From NCBI GenBank assembly GCA_001662425.1, contig BDDC01000212.1, positions 22,806-86,805 on the forward strand: 64,000 bases of DNA, in the 5' to 3' direction. Numbering within the stretch: position 1 is the first letter of the stretch; each line of letters opens with the position of its first letter. The DNA comes from Chlamydomonas sphaeroides. Lineage: Eukaryota > Chlorophyta > Chlorophyceae > Chlamydomonadales > Chlamydomonadaceae. Both the position numbers and the translations under genes were made by a program. Positions 35,309 to 47,000 of this stretch are shown here, in pieces. A model generated the notes under the pieces. It made no database searches. It was given only the letters and a program-made list of their open reading frames with translations, and had not been told where the DNA came from.

Positions 35309-37262
35309 CTACGCGCGGATGGCGCGCTTGCGTTCCGCCTCGAGTGCCGCGGTGGCGGCCTTCTTGTGCGCCATGAAGTCAGCGTACGGCTGCATGTGTA
35401 CGGGTGCAATCACACATGAGAGGCCAGGGCAGCTCACAAGCTCCGTAGACAGCGCAGTAGGCGTGGGGTTGCGCAAAAAGTAGCGACCGTTTCCTTGCAT
35501 GCATCGGGGGGGGGGGATCCCACAAATGCCGCAATGATAGCCGCGGCCGCACCTTGGGGTGGTGGCTCCAGCACGGCTTTGCGAAGAAGTCCTGCAGCAC
35601 AGAGGCAGGCGCGCTTCACAATCCACAGCACGGCACAACACGTATCGCGCAAGGCCCACTGCTCCTAGATCTTCCCAACTTCCATCCAGTCAGTCATTCA
35701 TACAGATACTCCTTTTATGACTTCGTTCTAGCTGATCATTCATAAGATGCAAGCCCCGCCACCAGCCAGGCGCCTCACCTTGACCTTGGGCACGTGCTCC
35801 TGCACCAGCACCTTGCCCTTCTCCTTGACGGCGCCGTGCTGCGGCGACAGAGGCACACTGCACACGCATTACGAACATGTGTGCGCGCCGCATGGGGTTT
35901 CCAATTACAACCAGAAGGATGCCAGGAGAGGGGGGGACATGGGCGCGTGACGCCACCCCGCGCGCTGCGGCCTTACGCTGTGGTCTCACTGTGCTCTACG
36001 GTATCCACCTCTGATCTGTAGGGTGCGCTGTCGCTACACCGTGCCACCGGCAGCGTCATGCACTGCCACGGCGTGCCTGCCCCTGGCGAGAGCAAGCTCA
36101 CCCTGGGCGGATTCCCCCGCAAGCCGCTGCGCCAGGCCCCCTGCCAGCCTGCCTTGCCTGCTCAAGGATGGCCATGATGCTCTGGTGGCCCATGTTGCGG
36201 GCCCAGTGCCAAGGGCGGTCGCCCGCATTGTTGCTGGCGTTCACCTGATGGGGGCGGGGGCAGGGCGGCGCAGGCGAGGGGCAGGGCCCGGGGGAAGGGC
36301 AGGTGGGGCTTGAGCCGCAGTACCAAGGCCGGAAGCAGATGCGCCGGCGACCTGGGGCCACCGCTTCGATGCGCGTGCGCCACGGTACCTGAGGCCGTAC
36401 CTTGGCGCCCAGGCGTAGCAGCAGCAGCACGCCCTCCTCCCAGCCCTCGAATGCCGCGTTGTGCAGTGGCGTGTTGCCGGCTGGGGGCAGTGGGCCGAGG
36501 GTGCGAGCGCGGTTGAGGTCATCGCAGCGGCGCTGCGCAGGCGGTCCGTGCCTTTCAACGGCTTCCACGCTGGTTCTAGGTACGTTAAAAAGGCGGTTAG
36601 CGCCGTGCTGCTCGCCCGGCGGGTCACCCAGCGCCTGGCTGCAGCGCACGGCCCGCCTGCGTCCCTGCCGCGAGTCCGCATCCCTCACCTCCCTCAACCT
36701 CGTTAACGTCAGCGCCCTGGCCCACCACCAGCGCCTCGATCACTGCGAGGCAGAGGCACGCAACAATTATCAAAGGAAGTCGCGAGGGCCAGAGCGTGGG
36801 CCGGGCGGGTGCCGAAGCGACCACGACACACGGCGCGCGCGTCGGGTGCGGCCTATGCGGGCCCGGCCAAGACTCCCTGCCGGCCGCTCCGCAGGCGCTG
36901 CCGGGGACGGCCCGGCCGAGACCGCCCAGCCGGTCGCTGCCGGCAGTGCCCAGCGCAACAGCAGCCCGCTCGCAGGACATCTGCCGCAGCAATAGCCCTC
37001 GCGCTCGCGAGCATGGCCCCGGTAGCAGCAGTGTTCATCACCCAAGCAATGTGTGATCTTGGGTCGGCTACGCTGCTGCGGCATAGCAGCATAGCAGAGA
37101 GCACCCACTGGCGGCGTTGCGGTTGCACGCGAGGCGGTGCAGGCGCATGTCGCCCACACGGCCGCAGCCGCGCACGCAGCCGCCGCCGTCCTCCTTAACG
37201 CCCACGGGGCCGCGCCACTGCGGCAGCGCCGGATCGTCTGCGAGGCTGGCCCACCAGTCCAT
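35309..37262 (-). CDS. Small ankyrin-repeat protein
   Basis: Predicted 184-residue protein. Exons: 37262-37109, 36742-36689, 36480-36401, 36244-36158, 35838-35779, 35591-35553, 35389-35309; all phases agree. An N-terminal Cys/Gly block (GGGCVRGCGRVGDMRLHRLA) leads into ankyrin repeats: AMIEALVVGQGADVNEVEGA, GNTPLHNAAFEGWEEGVLLL, NASNNAGDRPWHWARNMGHQ. The tail is basic (FMAHKKAATAALEAERKRAI). Ankyrin repeats mediate protein binding, so a role as a small adaptor is likely, but the partner is unknown. The intron after 36158 has a GC donor (GCAAGG). GC-AG splicing joins ILEQ to HGA, the expected ankyrin continuation, whereas using a downstream GT adds an unrelated stretch. Confidence 0.85.
36765..36803 (+). 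repeat. Dispersed repeat, copy 1
   Basis: About 39 bases in intron 1 of the ankyrin gene whose reverse complement closely matches 55243-55282. The shared core in this orientation is agtcgcgagggccagagcgt. Nature unknown. Confidence 0.6.
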
Positions 37263-38062
37263 GACAAGGGCGGTGCGCGGGCTTCAGGTCTTCGCGGAGG
37301 TGAGGGCGCGTGGAGGAGCTGATAGGCAACGGTAGAGTGGGCCTTGTTGCGGTGTGCGGGTGGAGTTATCCAGTGTGGGCTGGAAGCAGGCCTAGCGGCT
37401 CTTGCCGCGAGGAGCGGGCGGTTCTTGGACGGTGCTAACCTGGCCATGCCAGTGGAATGGCCGCGGAACGCAGCCTCACTCGCCTGAGCGCAATTGTCCA
37501 ACAGCACCTGAGGCGTGCCGTGATGAGCGTAACTGGGCTGCGCTTCGGACTGATAGGGACCGACCCGCGCAGAGGACCCTGGAGTTCCGCTGCACTTTAT
37601 ACCGACCCGTGGACCACTTTCGCCCCAAACCAGCAACGCCAGCGTGCAGGGTCAGGATGGTGCAGCATGCAACAAGTAGTGGGGCTGTGTTTCATCATGG
37701 CGTCGCCGCGGTTGCTCGCGGGCGCAGCTTCCGCCTGACGCGACCGCGGGTGCAAGCCGGGCACCCGAATCGTCCCCGGCTCAAGGAAGAAGCAGAACAT
37801 GTTAACGCTGCATCTCTGTAATGTATCGCATGCCATAGAACAAGAACACCTCACGTCCTCGCTTTGCGAGCTGCCGGCGTCTGCTTTCCTCTTCAAACTT
37901 TGGCAAGCATCGCTGCGAGCCACAGATTGCTTCTTTGCCATCCAAATACAACAAATTACGCCTGCCTTTGCAAAGGAGCTCCGCTTTTGGCCTAGGGCGC
38001 CACATCGCAGCTCATCGTTACGTGATGCTCACTGGCAGCCATCGCCGTGCCCCTACAGCGCC
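37263..38062. other. Divergent promoter region
   Basis: 800 bases between the start codons of the ankyrin gene (-) and the giant protease gene (+), so it probably carries both promoters. No TATA element was clearly recognised. Confidence 0.5.
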
Positions 38063-41000
38063 ATGACGTGCTTGCGGAGTTTAGGAGCGATGAACACGCC
38101 TCGCTGGTGTGCGAGCCACCTCCGGTTGACGCACCTCCCCCTTGTCCTGTTCTGGCTCCTGTCACTTCAAGGCAGAGCCGCATCGGCGGTCCCGCCGCCC
38201 GGCCAGCCCTACCCAGCGCTCCTGGCACGCCCCGGCGCACCGCCCCCCTTGCTGTACGGCGATCGCATCGAGGGCTGGTACGCCGTGGGCCTCCTGCCAC
38301 CGGACCTCGCGCCTCTTGCCCTGGTCCCCGACACCTTCGGCACCGCCCTGGACGCTTCCGGCCAGCCCCGACCGTGTGGCGCCAGCCAGGTCAGCCCCGC
38401 ACTCGCGCCCACTCTCGTCGCACACTCGTTCCCCCTGGCCCTTCACATTGCCCTACCTGTCACGCCTTTACCCCGCTGCTCAAGCCGGCGCCCTCTTATC
38501 CCGACCTACGCTGCAGGTGCTCTCCGCCTCCATCTCCACCGAGGCCCTGCCCGTGGACGCAGCCGCCTGGACCCTGGCCCTCGCCATGGACACGCCCAGG
38601 CGCGAGGGCAGCAACGGGCTCGGCGAGCTGATGCGCGTTGGCGGACTGGCGGCGCAGTGGGATGCATCCGGCGGTGAGGCGCCGGCGCCGGTGTCCAGAA
38701 TGTGTGCGTTTGCCTCTGCCACAGGGTGGGCCGCGGCGATGCAGTCGCGCAGCGGCCCGCCGCAAGGCCCCACACGCTTCCGACGGTGGCCCGACCCACA
38801 TTGCACATCGCCGCGCCTGCCCTTCTGGACCACAACCTGGTGTCCCCGCGGCCCCTCCCCTGACCAGGCGTGCTGCGGCTCCGCGCCAGCTGGGACGTTG
38901 GCACGGCCCTGACCTTCTCGGTGCCGGCCGACGCCACGGCAGCGGCCGCCAAGCCCGGCGCGCCGTCCCGCGCGAGGGCGCCCTCCGCCGCCCGCGGCCC
39001 AGGCGTCGGCGGCGAGGCGCCGGGGCCCATCCTGCTGTCGCTGGCGCGCCGGGCCGACGGCGCCTTGGCGGTCTGCGTCAACGGCTCACCCGCACGGCCC
39101 ATGCTGGTGCGCTGCGGGGCTGCGGGGCTCGAGCAGGACTGCTGGGGGGTTCCAGCCCTGCCGCTGCCACGGCAGCGCGGGTGCGCAGCGCCTGCACGCC
39201 ATACCCTTCTCCGTGGCCACAGTGGATGACCGCGGCCTTGTGCCCCGCACGACCCCGCCGCCGCAGGCTTCAGGAGCGGGTGCTGTCAACGCCAGCGGCG
39301 GCTGGCTGCTGGGCAGCTCGCTGGGCCGCGGGTGGTCGCTGGCGGGGGGCGAGCGCATCGCGGTGGGTACCTTGGACGGGAGCGAGCGTGAGGCGTAGGG
39401 CGTGAGGCGTAGAGTGCCACGAGGATCGTGGTAATGAAGCTGTGGATGGGCATGGGTGTGGCTGGGCTGCGCCGTACCACCGCCCGCAAGTGACTCGGGC
39501 GTAGGCACACCGCGCGCGCCAACCCGAGCGCTCGCCCACGCGTCTCAACGATTGCCTGCCGCTTCTGTCCTGGCGCGCAGATCGGCGACGCCTCCAACTT
39601 CCTCTCCGTGGGCACGCGGGTGCACCAGCTGTGGTTCGTGCCTCGGGCCTGGGCCTGCGACCAGGCCGCCGCCCTGCTCAGCCCCACACCGCCGCCCGGC
39701 GCGTCCACTGCCACTGTCGCCACTGACAGCGCCGCCAGCGGCGCAGGCAGCACCAGCGGCGCGGGCCTGCCGGCGCCGGCGCTGGCGGTGGCCGCCATGG
39801 CGTACCCCAACCGGCCGCCGCGGCTGGTGCGGCTGCAGGTGGTGGGTGCGGCCGGCGGCGTGGGCGGCACGCTGGGGGAGGTGTACGTGGGCGAGCGGGT
39901 GCTGCTGGATGCGGAGCTGGCTGACGACGATGGTGACACGCTGCGGGCGCGACTGGTGTGGTACGGCGTGACTGCAAGGTACGGGCGCACGGTACAGTGG
40001 CGTCAAGGAGCTGCCGTGCGCCGAACAGACGGGGGTTGCGCTGGGCGGCCTGGGCAAGAGGGAGCGGGGGCTGGCAGCTGTGCGGCTGAGGCCCTCCCAG
40101 TGCTGGTGCTCCCACACAAACGCCCATGTCCTCCTCTCCCCCCACCTCTTCCCGCACCTCTCCCTCCACCCCCACCCCCCACAGCAACTGCTCCACGCCC
40201 GGCTGCGGCAATCTGGAGCTGGCGGCCACTGGCCCCGGCGGCGCCCTGGTGCTAAGCCACCGGGCGGCCTTTGCGGTAAGTCCTCCACCGGACAACGCCC
40301 TGCCGCTCTCCCTCCCCCTTTCCCCTCCCGCCGCCTCCCTACCGCGCCCTGCCCCTCTGCCTGCTCCTCTGCCTTACCTCTCCCCCTCCCCTCCCCCTCT
40401 CCCCTCCCCCTCTCCCCTGGCCCTCTCCCCTGCCAGCTGCCCGGGCGCTACATTGTGCGCCTAGCCGCCTCCGACCTGCGCGGCGCGGTGGCGGCCTGGG
40501 ACGTGGCGGTGCTGGTGCGCAAGCTGGGCGACAGCGCCAGGGCGGCGCCTTGCTGCAGGTGCGGCGGGCAGCGCAGCGGCGCCGGCACGGCGTCGACAGC
40601 AGCGTGCAGGACCGCTAAAAATCCAAAGCGCGACGCTACGGACTGCACACCGTTGCCACCGGACGGCGGCAGCACGGCACTAACCCTAAGACCCGCCACA
40701 CCCCACCGCCCCCAGGACGACGCCCATGGTGGTGGCCTCGCAGGCGGGCCGCCCCATCCACAGCACGCGCTTCCGCGACCCGGGCCTGGCGGTTCTTGCG
40801 GCCTCCGCGCTGGGCTGGCCGGCCGACTACGTGGTTGGGCCCGAGGAGCTGGAGGCGGAGCGGCTGTTCGACTACGCCATGCTGGCGCCCGCACACGAGC
40901 CGGGTGCGGACGGGTCCGTCGGACCGAGCGGGCTGGGCTGGCCAGGGTTGCGCTGGACGACGTGCGGCGGGCGCAGGACAGCGGGTGGTTTGATGCGCTG

Positions 41001-44000
41001 CGGCCCTTGCGTTCGGCCGATCTGGGCCACGTACCGCTCGCGTCCGCCCGCTGACGAGCATGCGTGCCGCCCCATCTCCGCTCCGCTCCGCCAGGCGGCC
41101 TGGCGCTGTCGCGCTGCGTGGACGCCTTCCTGGCGGGCGCCGGCTCGCCGCGGGTGCTGGGCGGCAGCCCGCTGCAGCGGACCATCACGTCCGGCCACAA
41201 CAAGCGGCTGCTGGTGGTGCCGCAGGTGCCGTGTGGGGGCCGGCAGGGTTTGGGCAATGCCCCGTACGGACCAGGCTCATCCCTTCCCTCTCCTGCCTCC
41301 TCCCTTTCGCCGCGTCCGCAGGGCTTCGACTGGGGCCTCACCCTGGCCAACCAGAGCGACGCGCCTGCCTGCGAGAGCCACTGGACCCGCTGGCCCGACT
41401 CCTCGCCACAGCGCCGCGTGACGGGCACCTACCCAGACGGGTGAGGCACCCACAGCCCAGCGGCCACCGCTCGCCTCAACCTCCCCCGTACGGCACCGTA
41501 CCTGACCCCTGCACCCTCCCTTCCCCGCCCCTCACCCCCAATCCCTTCGGCCCCACCGGCCCCTCCTGCCCCACTGTGCAGCTCGCCCTCGTACTGCTCC
41601 ACGGCCTGCACGCGCGAGGGCACCGCCCTGCTGCGGCAGTCCACCGGCGTCACCGACCGCCTGGGCGAGGCGCTGGCGGAGCTCAGCTACGGCCGCCTCA
41701 GCATGGCGGCCGAGGTGGCGGTGGCGGACACGATGTGGATGCCGCAGGTGCGTGTGTGGAGAGGGGAGGGGGCCACGAGGGGCCACGAGGGGGCGGCCCG
41801 TCGAGGGCATTGCGGCGGGCGCGAGGGGGCACAGCAGGAGACCATGCAGGTCCCCTGTTCAAGGGGTGTGTGGGCAAGGGCACAAGGGCGGGCTCGAGGG
41901 GCCGGGCGCACAGCTCGCCGCCTGCCTGCCTTGGGGCCTGGACGGACGCCTGCCGCCCTGGCCGCCGCCCCTCACCCCCTCCCCGCAGCCGGCCGCCGAC
42001 AAGCCGCGGCCCGACGCCTTCACCTTCAGCGACAACCCCGGCCTGGGCCCGCACCTGGCGTCGCAGGGCCTGGACCGCACCTCCTTCCACGCCACCGTCG
42101 TGCTGTCGCCGGCGCCGCCCCGCAGGTGCGGCGGCCTGGGGGTCGTGTGTGTGTGGAGGGGGATGGCGGGCTCTTGGGGCGATGGGGCCGCCCGAAAGCG
42201 GGCAGGGGGGTCCGGGCGGGGGTCGGGAGCATATCCCGTGTGTGTCACGACGCGCTGTGCCCCACATCACTCAGCTCGCCGTTTCTTGCCTTCCGCCCCT
42301 CCGGCCCCCTGTGGCCGCAGCATCAACCCGGGCTACAGCGCCTGGTCGGCGGGCTTTGCGGGCACGGTGTTCATAATGCGCTGCGCGCCGCAGGTGTGTT
42401 CAGAAATAAGTATAAGTATAATAGCGCCAACAATATAATATAATATAATATAATATAATATAATATAATATAATATAATATAATATAATATAATATAATA
42501 TAATAACAAAACCACCGCCGCTGGTGTGTGTGTGTGTTGAGGGAGGGGGGCAGGGGCAGGGACGTGGGGCAGGGCGGGCGCGGCCCTGGGCGCAGCAGAG
42601 GTGGCGCCGGTCCGGCGGCTGTGCGGGCTACTGGCTCCTGCACCTCCCAGCCGTCTGCCTTCCCCCTGCCTCCTCTCCCACAATCCAACCCCCGCCTCCT
42701 CCCGCCCGACCCCCTCCCTGCCAGCTCTACTACCTGGTGCACGAGGTGGGGCACGTGCTGGGGCTGCCGCACGCCATGATGTGGAGGTGAGCGGGCGCGA
42801 GCGGGGCAGGACCGGGGGGGGACGGAGCGTGGGGGCGGAGGCACCTGGGCAGCCGGGAGGAGAAAGGGGAAGTGGGTCAGCCGTCGCAGGGCGGCTCGCA
42901 CCCTTTGCCCAGAGCGACGCACGCGTGCTGTTCGCCGAAGGAGCGCGGTGCTGTGTCCTAGGCTTAGGATGCAGCACCTGACGCCGGCGGCTCTGCCCCT
43001 TCTCTCCCCCACAGGCTGGACAACGGCACGACCGCGCCCTCGGACCCCGCGGGCCGAGGGGAGCCCATCGATGACTACAGCGACAAGGTGGGCCCCGTGT
43101 GGAGCCCCCTGTGGGGGGAGGGGAACGCGGCCCGGCAGGCACGGGCAGGCCCGGCGGCTCGCAGAGGGCTTGACCCCAGCCTGCCCGGCTCCGCCCACCG
43201 TGCGCCCCGTGCCGTCCCCCACCATGCCCGCTGGACCGCAGCTGGACATGATGGCGTGCTGCCGGGGTGACTACGGCGCCCTGGCCAGGTGCGCCGGCTG
43301 TGGGACGGCGCGTTGCAGGCCGGCCGGCTCCCTCGCCTCGCCCACACCTGCCGCCCGTGCGCACCGGCTTGGGCTGGGGCAGCACCCCGTGCCCGCCCCG
43401 CCGCTCTTGCTGCTTGGGATTTTCCCTTGCCCTGCCCTGTCGCAACTCGTCTCTCTCTGTCCGTGCTGGGGCTGCACCACACGCCCGGCTCCGCTCCCTT
43501 GCCGCCCACCCCAGGCTATGGCTGGGCTGGCTGCCGTACCCCGAGCGCCAGCACCTGGCCCTGGAGGACATGCAGCCCGGCTCGCCGCCGCCGCCACCGG
43601 CCGCCGCCGCTGCAGCAGCGAGCCCTGGCCCGAGCTCCACCACCTCCCAGGCCCAGCCCCCAGCATCCTGCTCGCCAGCCGCATCGCCCACCGGCTGTAC
43701 TTACACGCTCTGGTGCGAAGTCGTTCACGCAGGCCGCGCCGGCTTAGTAGCAGCCAGCAGCACCGTTTTGGGTGACGGCAGCCATGGTCCCGCTGCCTCC
43801 TCGCCTACGTGCCCCGCGCGCCAGCCAGCCGCCGCGCGCTGCCCCTGCCACGACCTCGCCACAACCCCCCCTTTGCCCTGTCGCCGCCATGCTACCCCTC
43901 GGGCCCCAGGCCGCTGGACCGAGCGGAGAGTCGCGGGCGACTCAAGGCGTTGAGCGTGCGGCTGAGCGAGGACCAGCTGCTGGTGCTGTCGTACAAGAGC

Positions 44001-47000
44001 CTGGCCTGGTGGTGGGCGGGGTGGATCAGGGTCGGGGACAGAGGCCGCGGCTGGGGCTGGGGCAGGCTCAGCTGCGCTTGCGTGGAGCATGGGCCAAGTC
44101 CTGCAGCGCGTCTGCTGCGCGGTTCTCGCGGGTCCCGACCCTGGGGTCCGAGGCCGGAACTGGAGCACCGTCGCGCCGGGACCGGACGGCAGCCTGAACC
44201 CGAGGGAGCGGCTTGGTTGAGGGGTTGGCTATCCCAGGCGCGGCTGGGCGGCCCTGGGCTGGGCACCCCGGCACGCCTGCCACCGGCTGCACGCCTCCTT
44301 GCCACACGTCTGGTATGGCCCGGGGCCCACAGGCAGGACGCGCGCGTGGGGCGCAACGCGTGGCAGCCCCACGAGGCGGCGCCCGACCGGGGGGCCCTGG
44401 TGGCGGACGAGAGCCGCGGCCCGCTGGCGGGCGTCAGCGCCGAGTACATGCGGCTGACGGCGGACGGCACTGGTGAGTGAGCGGGCGGGCTCGCCTCTCG
44501 CCCGCCGGGGGCGTCTGGCCGCGTGGTGTTGCTGGTGGGCCCTGGCGGGCAAGGGGCGAGGTCTGCGATAGGTATGGCAGCAGCAGGGAGCGGCTGACGC
44601 GACCGTCGTCCGCGGCTGCGTTGCTGGCCTGGCCCCCACCGCAGGCCGGCGGCAGTGGAGCGGGCGCGGGCTGCTGGACTTCAACACGCGCTTCGGCGAC
44701 TGGCCGTCCGCGCTGCCGCGCGGCCCCGCGCAGCTGTCGCCCGAGCCCGCGCGCTCCGCGTTTGCACTGCTGCGCGGCGGCCAGGCCTGGCTGCATGCCG
44801 ACGCCGGGGTGCTGCTGCTGGCGCTGGGCGAGGGCGACTGCGGGCAGCAGGTGAGCGTGGGGACGGCAGCGGCCCCGGCCGGTGGCGTTTTCACGCCCCA
44901 CCCTTCCATGCTGCTGCTGACGGCTCATGATGGCCGTGCCAACACGCCTGCCAAGCACCTTTGCCAACACCGGCCAACTCCTCCCGCGCCGCAGCCCGAG
45001 CTGCCGCTGTACACGTACCCCGTGGCCGCCTTTTTCGGCTTCCGCGGCGAGCAGCCCGGCGGCGAGTCCTGGCGCCGCTCCGACTACAGCGGCTACGCGG
45101 CGCCCAGCATGAGCTGCATGCGCCTGGCGGTGCGGGCGGGCCTGCCGCGGGGCCACAAGCCGGGTGCGTGCGGCGCGAGGCCGGGGCGCCTGGGATGCTC
45201 GGCTTGTGCGAGGGGGCTCGGCCCCGCAGAGGTAGGTAGGCTTCCACGCAGCTAGCCTGGACCCTCCCTGGCACCTGCTGGCCAGCGGGAGGGGCCTCGT
45301 CCTGCTCCCCAGCATGCTATGCCAATGTCACCTTGGCTACAGGACACGCCGCGCCGCACGCGCCTGATCCCCTCGGCCGCGCCCGCCACCCCACAACCCG
45401 CCCGCAGGCCGCCTGCGCGTCTCGCTGGCCGTGGTCGGCTCCGGACCCCTGCAGCCGCTCGACCTGCGCGGCGCCTGCGGCTTCCCGCTGCTCCCGCGCC
45501 TGCGCTTCACCGTCACAACGCCCGACCCCGACCCCGGCCCCAACGCCCCGCCCCCCAACTCGGACACCAACTCCACCACGTCGCTGCCGCCGGGCCTGGC
45601 CGCGGCCGTGTGGTATGATCCGCGCAACCGCACGTTTGCGGTCGACACGCTGGAGGCGCAGCTGCCGGCCTTCAGCGACGCCTGGGTGCGCGAGGCGGCG
45701 GAGCCCGGCAGCCCCGCCTGCGAGTACGGCTGCGACGGGCTGCTGCGCGTGCGGCTGGCGGGCTGGGGCGGCGCGCAGGCGCTGGCGGTGGTGCGGCTGG
45801 CGGAGGTGGCGCTGGACCACTACCTGCTGCACGTCACGGTGGGCCACAGGGGTCGGGCGGGCGGGAAGGGAGGGGGCGAGGGAAAGGGCAGGGCTAAGGG
45901 ACACGGGGACACGGGGACACGGGGACGCAGGCGCATGGGGGCAGGAGAAAGTTAATGGACGGAGGGCCGGCGAGGCTTGATGCGGAAGGGGCATGCAGGG
46001 ATGCGCCACCTACGACTCATGCTGACGCTCCGTGTCCCACCCTCCGCGCCATCGCCCCACTGCCCCCGCCCCTGCCTGCTGCTGCCGCCGCTTCCTCCGC
46101 AGTACCGCCACTATGAGCTCGACGCCATCACCACAGAGAGCCAGCTGCTGTACGTGCCCATCGTCCGGCCCTGGCAGCGGCCCCAGCAGCAGCCCGAGGC
46201 CACGAGGGCGGCGGCCGGGGGCGAGGACGGCACCGGCCGCCGGCCGCCCGCCGTGGTGCAGCCCCGCGACGCCGCGTGGGGGCTGCAGCTGCTGGGCGGC
46301 GCGGCGGGCGGGCGCTGGCTGCAGGAGCGGCCGGCTGCGGCGTGGCGGCCCGAGCAGCTGCCCGGGTCGGGGTGCAGCCGGCAGGCCAGCCTGACGCTGG
46401 TGCTGCAGGTGGGGTGGTTTGGGGTGGCGGGCAGATGCAGGGACCTGGAGGGGCCGGACATGCAGAGACGTGGGGTGTGCTGGGGCGAGCGTCAGAGCTG
46501 CTCGGTTACCGTACTCCACCACGGCCCTGCCTCGGACCAACCGTTTCCACCCTGCCGCTCCCTGTCTGTTCTGCAGCTGCGCGCATCAGCGCTGCCCAAC
46601 GGCCGCTGGCAGGTGGCCGCCCTGCACCTCACAACGCCCGGCGCAGACGCCGGCGACGCGCCGCTGCCCGGCCGCCCTGTGGTGCTGTCCCTGCTGCGCA
46701 ATGCCTCGCTGCTGCCGGCCGTGGTGCCGCCCATGGCGCCCTCCTGGCCGCCACCGCCGGCGCCGTCGCTGGCGCTGGCGCTTAGCCTGGGCCCCAACCT
46801 GGAGGTCCTGCTGCCGCTGCCGGAGCAGGGGCAGGGGCAGCAGGACGGCGGCGACCGCCTGCAGGTGCGGTCAGGTCGCCGACGATGACGGGGTGACACT
46901 GGCAGGCTGGGGGACTATGCATGGCATTCGAAACTGGTGTGGGCGCCCCCGTGCGTGCTGCCTTGCCGCACGCTGTACGCCGTGCTGCTCCCTTACTAAC

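Noticed and set aside
39150..39190. Very short intron to explain the frame change in the giant gene
   Set aside because: Candidate GT..AG pairs would give introns of about 27-37 bases, below a plausible size. A single extra G fits both flanks better.
42432..42505. Origin of replication or organelle insertion suggested by the AT tract
   Set aside because: It is a simple pentanucleotide microsatellite inside an intron with no flanking organelle-like sequence.
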